The translations under genes were made by a program, and so were the position numbers. Below are positions 41,772-51,058 of a stretch of DNA of 64,000 nucleotides, piece by piece. The notes beneath the pieces are model-generated. The model was not told where the DNA came from. It searched no databases and saw nothing but the letters and a program-made list of their open reading frames with translations. Source of the DNA: Variovorax saccharolyticus. GTDB lineage: Bacteria > Pseudomonadota > Gammaproteobacteria > Burkholderiales > Burkholderiaceae_C. Location of the stretch: contig NZ_JASZYT010000019.1 in the NCBI RefSeq assembly GCF_030316765.1, positions 1 to 64,000 on the forward strand, read 5' to 3'. Within the stretch, counting starts at the first letter, position 1, and each line of letters begins with the position of its first letter.

Positions 41772-42041
41772 CTACTTCTCCTTGGCTGGGGTGACCGAGA
41801 CCTTGGGGACCTCGATCACCTTCTCCTCTGTCGTCACCGTTGGGACGGTCACGGTCTTTTCCTCCTTGGTCACCTTGACGTCGGGGGTCGTCACGTCGTA
41901 CTTGGGCAGCGTCACGTCTCCCGCTTGCGTTTTCTCGTACTTCGGCACCGTGATATTTCCTTCGGCCGTCTTCTTGACGTCGCACGCGGCAAGCGTCAGG
42001 GTCGTGCTGATGGCAATGGCGAGGGATGCAATGGCTTTCAT
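41772..42041 (-). CDS. Small repeat-rich lipoprotein
   Basis: 89 residues. A signal peptide ends in the lipobox LAAC (Cys 20), so the mature protein is lipid-anchored. The mature part is made of short Val/Thr/Pro/Lys repeats (VPKYEK, LPKYDV, VPKVSV). GAGGACACTCC precedes the ATG. Function unknown. Confidence 0.75.
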   Translation of the reverse strand: MKAIASLAIAISTTLTLAACDVKKTAEGNITVPKYEKTQAGDVTLPKYDVTTPDVKVTKEEKTVTVPTVTTEEKVIEVPKVSVTPAKEK

Positions 42042-42832
42042 GGAGTGTCCTCAGAGTTGTTCCGGGCCATTCTGGAACGCACGGAACGCTGGGATGTAAG
42101 ACCGGACCGCGACGCCACGGAGGCGTGTGGACTATGTGCGCTGTCGGCTGTCAAACCTCAAGACTGGGTGATCGGCGACTCGAACTCGGCGGGCCAGGGG
42201 TGCTCACCACCCCGGCGACCGGTCGTGCGATGGCCTTGATTTGGCTGCAGGGAAATGATCCCGGTGTGCTCGTTCGTCCATAGGGGTGGCCACCTTCACC
42301 GAGCAGCAGACGGGGCCGCCGTGCCAGATTCTCTCAAGCGGCGGCGGCGAAGAAGAATCGCGAGACCATTGCACGGCCCGGACTTGGGCCGATTGCACGC
42401 CTTGCCCTGCAGTACCCATCATGGAACGCCGCATGCCGACCGGCCAGGCATGGACTCGGCGCTATCGGCCGCTGCCGCTGTGCGCTGGCACCGCCCAGCG
42501 CCGTGAGGGACGCCATCGCCACGACATCGCCGCCGCGGGCGAGAAGGGCCCGGCTCACGCGCGTTGGCATCAGGACGTTGGCATCAGCAATTTGCCTGTG
42601 CATGGACGCGGTAGCTTCCTACGATCCGCGGGCGGCGCGGGCCTGAGCATCCGGGCGAGATCCAATGGAAGTCCACGATGCCTGCCCCCTGCGCGACGAC
42701 TCCTGCGTTCGGCCTGTTCGCCGACCCGAGGCTCATGGCCTGCGCCGGATGCTTCCAACGTGTCGAACCAGTCGGTCGCAAGCCGGCGCTGCAGCCTCCC
42801 TGGCGGGATCCAGGTATTGATTGGACCGACAC
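42042..42832. other. Long intergenic region without a supported gene
   Basis: About 790 bases between the lipoprotein and DUF1003 genes. Open frames are Arg/Pro-rich and overlap on both strands. Nothing recognised. Confidence 0.4.
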
Positions 42833-43372
42833 ATGACCCGCCCTCAGACCCACCGAGCGGCGGGCAGCACTCCTTCCATCGAAGCGCTCACCGAGCACAA
42901 CATCGAGTCCATCCTCTGTCTGGAGGACAGCGAACGCGCCACCAAACCGAGGTTGTACCGTGTGGTATCCACCATCGCCGCGTTTTGCGGCACGGTGACG
43001 TTTCTCTGGCTCAATCTGGCGGTGTTTGCCGTCTGGATCGCGCTCAATGAAGGCCTCTTCCAGTTCGACCCGTACCCGTTCACCTTCTTGCTGTTTTTGG
43101 TCTCCCTGGAAGCGATCTTCCTGTCCACCCTGATCCTCATCAGTCAGAACATGGCGGCGCAGGAGAATGAGCGCCGCCATCACCTGGACCTTCAGATCAA
43201 CTTGCTGAACGAGCGGGAGATGACCGCGCTTTTGCGCCTCGTCACCCAGGTCGCCACCAAGCTCGGCGTCGAGAGTGACGCACAGCGTGAGGTTCGTGCG
43301 CTCACCGAGGACACCGATCCAAGCGCCGTGCTGCATCAGATCGTGCGTGCGGAAAGTGCGCACGATCGTTAG
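42833..43372 (+). CDS. DUF1003 membrane protein
   Basis: 179 residues from ATG 42833 (TTG 42821 is an alternative). Two membrane helices at about 50-110: FCGTVTFLWLNLAVFAVWIA and YPFTFLLFLVSLEAIFLSTL, followed by the family signature LISQNMAAQENERRHHLDLQ. The tail is helical (LLRLVTQVATKLGV). DUF1003 proteins are inner-membrane proteins of unknown function. Confidence 0.88.
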   Translation: MTRPQTHRAAGSTPSIEALTEHNIESILCLEDSERATKPRLYRVVSTIAAFCGTVTFLWLNLAVFAVWIALNEGLFQFDPYPFTFLLFLVSLEAIFLSTLILISQNMAAQENERRHHLDLQINLLNEREMTALLRLVTQVATKLGVESDAQREVRALTEDTDPSAVLHQIVRAESAHDR

Positions 43373-43785
43373 GACGAGGGCTGCGTTGTCCGTTGCGCGC
43401 TACGGGTCCGGCTACCCGTATTCGTTGGCCGAAATTGGAGCATCGATGCCCTTCGTATGAAGACCGAAGTGGCGAACGCGTGCTTCACCAGACGCTGGCC
43501 AAGAGCAATCTCGAACGGCGGCTTCGCGCGACCTGCGTCGAACACCGCCGGCATCACTGCGGAGCACTGGTCGCGCTCGTTTCCGCGGTCTTTTGGGCGT
43601 CGGACGGGATGGCGCGCCTTTGTGTCGCGGCGCAACAAGATGAGTCTCAATGTAAGCATTTGTCCCACTGGGCACATCGAGGGGGACCTACGCCCATCGT
43701 GGTGCTCGCGGCCTCCAATTTGCTCGCCCGGGCGCTGATGAGAGCCACAGTTTTGCGGTCCTCCCCTCTGGGCAAGGAGCAATAG
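43373..43785. other. Intergenic region without a supported gene
   Basis: About 410 bases before phoD. Frames on both strands lack motifs. GCAAGGAGCAAT at its right end is the phoD ribosome-binding site. Confidence 0.4.
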
Positions 43786-45537
43786 ATGAAGAAAGCCAAC
43801 GGTCCTGACGCCACGCCTCGGGCACATTCCACCAGCGCTGCGGAGCCCTCGCGCAGATCATTCGTGAGGGGCGCAATCCTCTACGCGATGTGCGTCGGCT
43901 CAGGCGTCAGCGTGGTCGGATGCGGCGGTGGCGGTGGCGGTGGCGGCGGAGGCGTTGGCGGAGCGGTGGGTGGCGCCCCGCCACAGAGCAGTGCGACGAC
44001 CTTGTTTGCCCACGGTGTAGGGAGCGGCGATCCCCTCGCCGATCGTGTCATCCTGTGGACGCGAGTCACGACGCCCAGCCCCGGCGTGCTGAACCTGACC
44101 TGGGAAGTTGCGAGCGATGAGAACATGGGCGCCGTCGTGGCGCGTGGCACGACCAGCACGGGTCCCGAGCAGGACCACACCGTCAAGGTCGATGCGACCG
44201 GGTTGCAGGCAGCCAGCGTCTACTACTACCGCTTCTACGTTGGCGCGGAAGCCTCGCCCGTCGGACGCACGAAAACCCTGCCCGTGGGCAACGTGTCGCA
44301 GGTGCGACTGGGGGTGGTGTCCTGCTCCAATTTTCCCGCCGGCTATTTCAACGTTTGCGCAGAGCTGTCGAAGCGCACGGACGTCGACGTCGTGCTGCAC
44401 TTGGGCGACTACATCTACGAGTACGGCGCGCTGGGCTACGCCGCGCAGCTGGCGTTTGCGATCGATCGCGAGTCCAAGCCGTCGCGCGAGATCCTGACAC
44501 TCGCCGAGTACCGTGAACGCCATGCCCAGAACCGGGCGGACCCCGACCTGATGGCGATGCACGCGAAGATGCCGGTCATCGCGGTCTGGGATGACCACGA
44601 CGTCGCGGACAACGCATGGTCCGGCGGCGCACAGAACCATGATTCAGAAAGCGAGGGCAGCTTTGCGGCGCGGCGTTTGGCGGCCATGCAGGCCTATCGA
44701 GAATGGCTTCCCATCCGGCCGCCCGACCTCAGCGATCCCCAGAAGATCTACCGCTCGTTCGATTTCGGCACGCTCGCCTCGCTCCATATGCTCGATACGC
44801 GTTTGATCGGTCGGGACGAACAGGTCAGCCTCGACAGCTATCTCGCCGGCGGCGCCGCGAGTGCGAGCCGTCAGCTCCTCGGCAGTGAGCAAACGTCATG
44901 GCTGACGGGGCGATTGAAGACCTCCCGTGCCACCTGGCAGGTGCTCGGCCAGCAGGTGCTGATGGCGCGCATGGAGATTCCCCAGAGCATCGCCAGCGCG
45001 TTCACGCCAGAGACGCTCGGTGAATTCCTTCTTGCGCAGTCGACGCCCGAGCCCTTGCGCAACGACACTCAGCGCGCCTTGCTGGCTCAGCGCCATGTCC
45101 CGTACAACCTCGACGCATGGGACGGCTACCCCGCCGCGCGCGAAACGGTGCTCGCCGCCGCCCGCTCGCTCGGGAGGAACCTCGTGTCCCTCGCGGGCGA
45201 TACGCACAACGCCTGGGCCAGCAACCTGACCGACGACAGCGGACAGCGCGTCGGCGTGGAGTTCGCGACAGCCTCGATCAGTTCTCCGGGCTTTGAGCGA
45301 TTGCTGCCGCTGATCTCCAACACCATCCTGTCCGATGCCTTCCCGAAGATGGTGAAGGACCTGCGCTATGCGGAGACGAGCAACCGAGGCTATCTGGTCG
45401 TCACGCTGACGCCGGCCGAAGTCCGGGGCGACTGGATGGAAGTCAGCACGGTCTTCAGCCGGTCCTACACGGCCCGCATTGCGATGAGCCTGCGAGCCCT
45501 GCCAGGGGTGGGAAACCTGGAGGTGTCGCCGGCGTAA
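43786..45537 (+). CDS. phoD: Alkaline phosphatase D (PhoD), Tat-exported
   Basis: 583 residues. The N terminus has the twin-arginine motif RRSFVRG (23-29) and then a hydrophobic stretch ending VVGC, so it may be a Tat-exported lipoprotein. A ten-Gly run follows the Cys. The PhoD N-terminal domain (FAHGVGSGDPLADRVILWTR) and metallophosphatase core follow: VSCSNFPAGYFN, LHLGDYIYEYG, VWDDHDVADNAW and SLAGDTHNAWASNL provide the metal ligands. It hydrolyses phosphate esters in the periplasm or at the surface. Confidence 0.92.
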   Translation: MKKANGPDATPRAHSTSAAEPSRRSFVRGAILYAMCVGSGVSVVGCGGGGGGGGGGVGGAVGGAPPQSSATTLFAHGVGSGDPLADRVILWTRVTTPSPGVLNLTWEVASDENMGAVVARGTTSTGPEQDHTVKVDATGLQAASVYYYRFYVGAEASPVGRTKTLPVGNVSQVRLGVVSCSNFPAGYFNVCAELSKRTDVDVVLHLGDYIYEYGALGYAAQLAFAIDRESKPSREILTLAEYRERHAQNRADPDLMAMHAKMPVIAVWDDHDVADNAWSGGAQNHDSESEGSFAARRLAAMQAYREWLPIRPPDLSDPQKIYRSFDFGTLASLHMLDTRLIGRDEQVSLDSYLAGGAASASRQLLGSEQTSWLTGRLKTSRATWQVLGQQVLMARMEIPQSIASAFTPETLGEFLLAQSTPEPLRNDTQRALLAQRHVPYNLDAWDGYPAARETVLAAARSLGRNLVSLAGDTHNAWASNLTDDSGQRVGVEFATASISSPGFERLLPLISNTILSDAFPKMVKDLRYAETSNRGYLVVTLTPAEVRGDWMEVSTVFSRSYTARIAMSLRALPGVGNLEVSPA

Positions 45538-45609
45538 CCCTCGGTGGCGCCGCCGCTGGACCAGCGCTACCGAAACGACCGCCGTTCAACTGACTTGGAA
45601 GGATCGCGA

Positions 45610-45891
45610 ATGTTCGAGAGATACCAAGCCAAGATCGAGGAATACTGCAAAGCGGCTGGCATCGAGATTCCCATCGGGTTCGGCCGGCACGCGACGGAGC
45701 GCTATGCGGCCATCGATCTCGAGTGCCAGCCACCCAAGCTGGTTGCGGCAACCTGGTCCAATGAAGCAGAGGCGGTGCGGTACCTGGTGAATCTCGCGCC
45801 CGATCGCAAGACCCGAATCCTTGACTTCAAGGAGCGTCGCGAGCTGACGTTCAACGGCAAGACCAGTTTGCTGAAGGGCGACTCCTTCTGA
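45610..45891 (+). CDS. Small hypothetical protein (93 aa)
   Basis: ATG 45610 follows GGAAGGATC. It begins MFERYQAKIEEYCKAAGIEI and ends FNGKTSLLKGDSF, a soluble alpha/beta product. It lies 72 bases after phoD and 89 bases before the DUF3597 gene. No family recognised. Confidence 0.65.
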   Translation: MFERYQAKIEEYCKAAGIEIPIGFGRHATERYAAIDLECQPPKLVAATWSNEAEAVRYLVNLAPDRKTRILDFKERRELTFNGKTSLLKGDSF

Positions 45892-45980
45892 GACGATGGC
45901 CAAGAGGCGCACGACGGCGCGCCGTCCGACATCGATGCCGTGGTCCTGAGCGCACGGTAGCTCTATTTAAGGAGCGACTC

Positions 45981-46385
45981 ATGGGCATTCTCAGCAATAT
46001 TCTCGGCAAGATCTTCCCCTCATCTCACGCAGCGAATCCGCCCGCTGCGGGCAACTCGGTGCCGTCCCCCGGCGCGTCGGCCGGTCTCGCCCCGACAGCA
46101 GCCCCCGTCGCGGGACCCGCTATGACCGAAGTGGATGTGGAGGCCATGCTGAATGGCTTGGCGGCCAAATCGAGCGAAAAGCTCAACTGGAAAACCTCCA
46201 TCGTCGACCTGATGAAACTGCTTGGCTTGGACAGCTCGCTCGGCGCCAGGAAGGAACTCGCGCAAGAGCTTCACTACACCGGCGACACGAACGATTCCGC
46301 AGCCATGAACGTGTGGCTTCACCGGCAGGTGATGACGAAGGTGGCGGCGAACGGGGGCAAGGTGCCTGCGGACCTCAAGGACTGA
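45981..46385 (+). CDS. DUF3597 protein
   Basis: 134 residues. The N terminus MGILSNILGKIFP and the C-terminal domain VDVEAMLNGLAAKSSEKLNW, SIVDLMKLLGLDSSLGARKE and LAQELHYTGDTNDSAAMNVW are diagnostic for DUF3597. An Ala/Pro-rich linker joins them. The family is soluble and of unknown function. AAGGAGCGA lies 7 bases before the start. Confidence 0.92.
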   Translation: MGILSNILGKIFPSSHAANPPAAGNSVPSPGASAGLAPTAAPVAGPAMTEVDVEAMLNGLAAKSSEKLNWKTSIVDLMKLLGLDSSLGARKELAQELHYTGDTNDSAAMNVWLHRQVMTKVAANGGKVPADLKD

Positions 46386-46607
46386 CGCAACGCGGGCGGG
46401 CCGTCGGCGCGGTCCCGCGCCACCTTTCCTGCCTCGCTGATGCAGCAAGGAACAACCGAAGAACGAAGGGGTGCTGGTTCGGCACCAATTGTCCAGACCC
46501 TCTGAAGAATTCGGTCGCATGAATCGCGCGCTAGAGCGAACGACGCGTGCCCACCTCCACACAAGGTCGCGATGTCCAGAAGCCGCGGGTGAGGTTATGC
46601 TGCAGAG

Positions 46608-46703
46608 ATGAGGAGACATTGGGACAAAGTCATCTTCGTCTTGTCCTGCCTGGTCGTCTTGGCGTGGGCAGCGCTGATCTATGCTTTTGCCATCGCCGAC
46701 TGA
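46608..46703 (+). CDS. 31-residue membrane microprotein
   Basis: Reads MRRHWDKVIFVLSCLVVLAW then AALIYAFAIAD: a charged N terminus and one membrane helix. A GAGG element lies 14 bases upstream, a little far. Composition is unlike that of shadow frames. No family recognised. Confidence 0.4.
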   Translation: MRRHWDKVIFVLSCLVVLAWAALIYAFAIAD

Positions 46704-46774
46704 CGCGCGTGGCGAAGATGTCGGTCCCTTCGTCCTCTCCGGCGGCGGCTGGCAGACCGTCGGGACCCGTCCAG

Positions 46775-47245
46775 TCAGCGCGCGGTACGCGCTCTGGCCC
46801 GGAATTTCCCGTGCAGCTTGTCCAGCGCGCGGGCACAGATGGCGTGCCACTCCTTCGCGTCGAGGCAGGTCAGTGACGTCCAGTCGATCCGCCCGGCCTG
46901 CCCGGGATGGTGGGCGAACCCGAAAAACTGCCCTTTCGCCCTCGTGAGGCCCTTGCTCCTCGCCAGCCCGACGCCGTGGCTCAGCAGGTTGGTGTCACGC
47001 CACGGCCTCGAGTTCAGTAGCAGCCCGAACTCCTCGAGGTGGCCGGCCGCGTGATGCACGCCCCCCTCCAGGACGTCGAGCTGTTCTACGTGGCCCTCGG
47101 GCCGCTTGAAGAACAAGTGGCCGAAGGTGGAAGCGCCCACCGGAGTGACCTTTCCCACGATGCTCTTGGGCCACATGTCGACCAGCGGCTCCATATCGAA
47201 GTGGGTGGCATCGATGAACAGATCCGTGGACAAGGGGAATTTCAT
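46775..47245 (-). CDS. DUF1851-like protein (possible T6SS immunity-type)
   Basis: 156 residues from ATG 47245 (MKFPLSTDLFIDATHFDMEP). GASTFGHLFFKRPEGHVEQL, DVLEGGVHHAAGHL and a C-terminal FGFAHHPGQAGRIDW, LDAKEWHAICARAL resemble DUF1851 proteins, a family that includes the immunity protein Tdi1. No type VI effector is adjacent, so a role in immunity is only a family-based suggestion. The dyad at 47288 lies 43 bases upstream. Confidence 0.6.
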   Translation of the reverse strand: MKFPLSTDLFIDATHFDMEPLVDMWPKSIVGKVTPVGASTFGHLFFKRPEGHVEQLDVLEGGVHHAAGHLEEFGLLLNSRPWRDTNLLSHGVGLARSKGLTRAKGQFFGFAHHPGQAGRIDWTSLTCLDAKEWHAICARALDKLHGKFRARARTAR

Positions 47246-47751
47246 ACCTGAGGGGCAAAGCTGACGGCGCGTGAAGTTCTCATTTGTAGAACTAAAGTTC
47301 TGTAGGACAAGGCGCCGCGCATTTGTGCGAGGTCCTAGCGCGTGGCGAGTCGGGCGCCTTCTCTTTCGCCGCGATCCTCGCCGCGCCAGCGCGTCGGGTC
47401 GGAGTATCTCCCTTGTTTGCTTTGATGCGGCGAACGCAGGCGCGCGCCGTGATCTCGCCCCGGAACCTCTCGCAGGTGGCATCCGGAACCCAATACCTCT
47501 TCCATCTTTCATGTGCGCACCACATGGCTCAACGCTTTGAGCTGCGGTGATCGAAGGCGAATGGCGCATGATTGAATGCGCTCAGCCCTCTTTGACACCT
47601 CCCGCGCTGCGCACGCCAGATGCGACCCAGGAGATCGACGCGGACGAGCGAGCGGCATTTTGGCCTTGCATCGACGGCTGTGGACCTTTGCCCGATCAAC
47701 GCGGGCGGCGCATGGTTCCACCGTTGCCGGAACGGATCCCGGTCGCCGGTC
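47246..47751. other. Intergenic region without a supported gene
   Basis: About 505 bases between two minus-strand genes. It holds the dyad at 47288-47301 and probably the promoter of the DUF1851-like gene. No supported frame. Confidence 0.4.
47288..47301. promoter_or_regulatory. Perfect dyad AGAACT-AA-AGTTCT
   Basis: Six-base arms inverted around AA, in an AT-richer stretch 43 bases before the DUF1851-like start. The position fits an operator. Based on symmetry only. Confidence 0.45.
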
Positions 47752-48459
47752 TCATGTTCTTCGGTGCGGCGGCCCCTGGGCGCCTTGGCGGCCCAGAGGG
47801 TCCTGATGCTGCACAGCCACACTCGGGTCGATCGCTTTGCGATGCGGGGCGGCCCCTGGCGCTGGCGTCCATTGCCTTGCGTCTCGCATCAACCGCTCCG
47901 CCACGAGTTCGAGGAAGAAGAAGCCGAAGCGGGGATTCTGGAAATACATCTGTCGTACCTCATCGTAGGTCACCACCAGGAGCGATCCTGCCTGCTCGCA
48001 GACGACAGTCTGTGTGCGCCTGTGGTCCTTGGTGATCAGGCCCAGTTCACCGATGACTTCGCCTCGTTCCAGCGCCACGTCGGCCTCCACCGCACGAAAT
48101 CGTCCGCTCAACACGAACAGGACCTCCGCGGCAGCGTCGCCCTGGTGGAACAGCGTCTGTCCAGCCGGAACGGCTTTGCGGCGCGAGAATGGCTTGAGCC
48201 ACTCCATCGACAGTCGGATGCCGGAGATTTCCTTGATCTGACGGGTCAGCTGGAGCAACTGCCGCAGGCGCCACAGGTTCAAGGGGAGCAAAGCCAGGTG
48301 AAGCAGCAGCACCGGATGGATGCTGCCCAAGGCACCGTAGGTGATGAACGCCAGATTGGACACGATCCCCACCATGCGAAGGTGCAGCATTGTCTTCATC
48401 GAGAAGGTCGTCAGCGTCATCAGCGCGCCGAGGTAGCCGAACATCTCTATCCATTGCAT
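47752..48459 (-). CDS. Membrane protein with cyclic-nucleotide-binding domain
   Basis: 235 residues. Three membrane helices in the first 70 residues (MFGYLGALMTLTTFSMKTML, VGIVSNLAFITYGALG, LLHLALLPLNLW) resemble a Popeye-like layout. Residues about 85-195 form a cNMP-binding fold (AGQTLFHQGDAAAEVLFVLS and GEVIGELGLITKDHRRTQTV). It may sense cAMP or c-di-GMP at the membrane. The C terminus is disordered. No operon partner. Confidence 0.82.
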   Translation of the reverse strand: MQWIEMFGYLGALMTLTTFSMKTMLHLRMVGIVSNLAFITYGALGSIHPVLLLHLALLPLNLWRLRQLLQLTRQIKEISGIRLSMEWLKPFSRRKAVPAGQTLFHQGDAAAEVLFVLSGRFRAVEADVALERGEVIGELGLITKDHRRTQTVVCEQAGSLLVVTYDEVRQMYFQNPRFGFFFLELVAERLMRDARQWTPAPGAAPHRKAIDPSVAVQHQDPLGRQGAQGPPHRRT

Positions 48460-48629
48460 GCCAGGACCTCCGTGTCAGTCACGCCCCGTTGAGGGACTCG
48501 CGGGGATGGATTTTCACCCTCCGCGCCAGCGCCAGCGGCCGCGGGTCCGCGGCGGTCCCTGTGAATCAACCCCGGAGGAGCCCTCGGGTCACAGCCCGGA
48601 GTGCCGCCATGGCCCAGGTCCGGCGCACG

Positions 48630-49751
48630 CTAGTGCGAGGGGGGATCCGTCTGCCTTTCTCTCGCCGCAATCCGCGCCATGTCGCCGCGTTCGATGCGCT
48701 GCGCGATGTTCTCCCGCGCATGGAGCACGAGGCCCATCGCTTCGTACTCCTGGTACTTCTCCGATTCGCGCATCGCCAGCCCCAGGGATTGCACGGCCCG
48801 GGCGTGATGCGGAAATTCCCGCTCGAACTCGTTGCGTTCCATGGTCCGGAAGGCCGCGGCCTCGCGCGCCCATTGCAGCATCTGGGCGGCCGCGGGCAGC
48901 GCCTCGCATTGCGCCACGGCCTGATCCCGCCACCGCAGTACCTCGCTCGCCACGTCGCGAGGCACCGCCGCATCCTGGACCAACCGGCGCACCAGGGTCT
49001 CCCAGCGCATCGCGGTCTGCACGAGATCCTTGGGCGATCGGCTGCGGACCCGCTCCATGTCGAGCGCGGCCCGGGCGCGCGCGGTGCGCGCCCACCCGCC
49101 TGCGGTCAATCGGTTCTCGTAGAACTGCGCGCACTGGGCGTCGATGATGCGCAGGCCGTCCACGGCACGGCGGTCCTCCAGTTGGCCCAGCACGAGGCGC
49201 ACGTTGGCCAGCGCGGCATCGTGCGCCAGCGCGGACACGAAGGGCGTCGGCAGGCCGCACGAGCGCCGACGGTCATAGAGCGCCGCCAGCCGGAGACGGC
49301 TCAGCTCGGGCAGGGTGCTGACGAACACGGCCTGCACCGTGTAGGCGTCCTTGCGCAGCGCGAAGGCCATTCTTGGCATTGATTGGGCATCTTCCAGCTC
49401 GTCCTCGATGACCGCGTGCACGCGCTGCTGCCGGGTGTCGTCGACCGCGCGGCCCAGCCAGTGGAGGATGTCGGGCTGGATGCCCGGGATCTCGAAGCCG
49501 GCGGACGCACGGTTGGCCGGATGGTAGGCGGCCAGGCGAGACGGCGAGACATGGATGGCCGGGCCGGCGGTCTTGCGCAGTTCACGCCGCAGCAGCGCCG
49601 CGGCCACCGGCACGCCGGCGCCGGGTTGCCCGGCCACGAACATCGCGACCGGCGCGGTCGACGCGGCGACGCCCGCGAAAAGGTCGGGGCGGACTCTGCA
49701 TTCATACAGATGGTCGCGCTCGGAGGCGGAGAGTCGCAGACCTTGCGTCAT
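48630..49751 (-). CDS. Zeta-toxin-like kinase with degenerate P-loop
   Basis: 373 residues. PVAMFVAGQPGAGVPVAAAL is the Walker A region of the zeta family, but Val replaces the Lys of GxGK. The substrate-binding motif usually containing Asp and Arg before HP reads HVSPSRLAAYHP, also altered. Downstream blocks (HAVIEDELEDAQ, VFVSTLPELSRLR) keep the fold. Zeta toxins phosphorylate UDP-N-acetylglucosamine; this one may be inactive or changed. It is coupled (ATGA) to the upstream RHH antitoxin-like gene and ends the conjugation operon. Confidence 0.75.
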   Translation of the reverse strand: MTQGLRLSASERDHLYECRVRPDLFAGVAASTAPVAMFVAGQPGAGVPVAAALLRRELRKTAGPAIHVSPSRLAAYHPANRASAGFEIPGIQPDILHWLGRAVDDTRQQRVHAVIEDELEDAQSMPRMAFALRKDAYTVQAVFVSTLPELSRLRLAALYDRRRSCGLPTPFVSALAHDAALANVRLVLGQLEDRRAVDGLRIIDAQCAQFYENRLTAGGWARTARARAALDMERVRSRSPKDLVQTAMRWETLVRRLVQDAAVPRDVASEVLRWRDQAVAQCEALPAAAQMLQWAREAAAFRTMERNEFEREFPHHARAVQSLGLAMRESEKYQEYEAMGLVLHARENIAQRIERGDMARIAARERQTDPPSH

Positions 49752-50221
49752 GCGTCGGACCCGGACGGGGCGGGGGGCACAGAGGGGCCGAATCTTGTCA
49801 AGACGTCCTGCACCTCGGCGGCGTTGCTCGGATCAAAGTCGGTCAGCAGCCGGCCGACGGCCTCGCGCTGGTCGCGCAACCGGGCCAGCCGCAGGTCATC
49901 GGGGACTGCCAAGGCGAGGCCCTCGTCGAGCGAGGTTGTCAGCTCGGCGATCGTCCGGTGCAGCAACGCCAGCGCGAGCTCGGCGTCCAGCGCGACTTGG
50001 AGCGGGTCCCAGTAGCGAACTTCGTAGGTGGCGAGGGGCTCGGCGACCTGTCGCGGCGAAGCGCCTGCGTCCAGGTCGAGCGAGAACGTCCCTGCGCGAA
50101 CCGACCGGGTCAGGAACATGCGCAGCACGTCCGGCAGTTCCATGCCGATCTCGGCCGCCATCCGATAGGCGTCCTTCGCTATCGCGGGGTCGATTCGGAA
50201 GCGGATGATCGGGCTGTCCAT
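49748..50221 (-). CDS. RelB/DinJ-like RHH antitoxin
   Basis: 157 residues from ATG 50221. The N-terminal 50 residues (IIRFRIDPAIAKDAYRMAAE then IGMELPDVLRMFLTRSVRAG) form a ribbon-helix-helix domain as in RelB/DinJ. The remainder is an acidic helical region with RDQREAVGRLLTDFD, likely the partner-binding part. Its stop overlaps the zeta-like start. It would both repress its promoter and bind the toxin-like protein. Confidence 0.7.
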   Translation of the reverse strand: MDSPIIRFRIDPAIAKDAYRMAAEIGMELPDVLRMFLTRSVRAGTFSLDLDAGASPRQVAEPLATYEVRYWDPLQVALDAELALALLHRTIAELTTSLDEGLALAVPDDLRLARLRDQREAVGRLLTDFDPSNAAEVQDVLTRFGPSVPPAPSGSDA

Positions 50222-50316
50222 GGCGACGCGAGTTATAGCAGGACGCGGCGGGACGATGCGATGTGGCCACGGGGATGCCGCGGACCTGGCGCCGCCCTGA
50301 ACGCCGGCCGGCGAGC

Positions 50317-51018
50317 TCAGCCCAGCTGGCCCGCCCACCAGATCAGGCTCAGGTGGGCGGGATAGAAGGCATAGAAGACCCAGCGGTGACGCCTCACGGG
50401 CAGCGCCACCCGGCTGGCGGCCCAGATGAGCGGCAGGCAGGCGAGCGACGCCAGGTTGCCGTTCACCAGCCCGAGCGATGCGATCGCGGCCGCCCACACA
50501 CCCAGCCTGGTGAGGGTCGGCCGGCGGCAGAAGGCCCAGGCCCCGAGGCAGCTCAGCAGGCCGAACCACCAGAACTCCACGAGCGCGCCCGCGAGGATGA
50601 AGACGCTCACCGCCGCGAGGGTGCGGAGCCGGCCCCCGCGCTCGATCAGCTGCACGAGGCCGGTTGCCACCAGCAAGGTCCAGAGGATGTTCAGCGGCCA
50701 CCAGCCCACGAGCGACACGCCGGCGGGCATCGCCAGCGCGCCGAAGGCGAGCAGCCGCCCCATCGTCCGGCGGTGCACGCCCGCCGACCCGCCGCCGGGG
50801 CGCGCGAGGTTGTACATCAGCACGAAGCCGAACAGGGGCATCACGAGCCGGCCGAGATCGAAGAAGAGGGCGAAGCGCTGGTCCAGCAGGAACTTGTTGA
50901 CGTGGTCCAGCGTCATCAAGACCAGGCCGAGCCACTTCAGGGCCTCGAGGCTGCCGTCGGCGACCACGAAGGGGTGGGTCGGCGGATGGGCACGGGTCGA
51001 TGCGCTGCCGGTCAGCAT
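50317..51018 (-). CDS. traX: TraX-family membrane acetyltransferase-like protein
   Basis: 233 residues with seven or more membrane helices. The family opening LEALKWLGLVLMTLDHVNKF is clear, followed by LGRLVMPLFGFVLMYNLARP. TraX of F acetylates pilin; related proteins occur with many VirB-type systems and may modify pilus or other substrates. It lies between the nuclease and antitoxin genes of the conjugation operon. GGAGAG precedes the start. Confidence 0.88.
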   Translation of the reverse strand: MLTGSASTRAHPPTHPFVVADGSLEALKWLGLVLMTLDHVNKFLLDQRFALFFDLGRLVMPLFGFVLMYNLARPGGGSAGVHRRTMGRLLAFGALAMPAGVSLVGWWPLNILWTLLVATGLVQLIERGGRLRTLAAVSVFILAGALVEFWWFGLLSCLGAWAFCRRPTLTRLGVWAAAIASLGLVNGNLASLACLPLIWAASRVALPVRRHRWVFYAFYPAHLSLIWWAGQLG

Positions 51019-51058
51019 GCTCGCTCTCCAACGCTCACATCAAGCTCCGCATCCGGAT

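Noticed and set aside
43921..43980. The ten-glycine run in PhoD considered as a sequencing artefact or frameshift
   Set aside because: Reading frame is intact on both sides and Gly runs after the export signal Cys are common in Tat lipoproteins.
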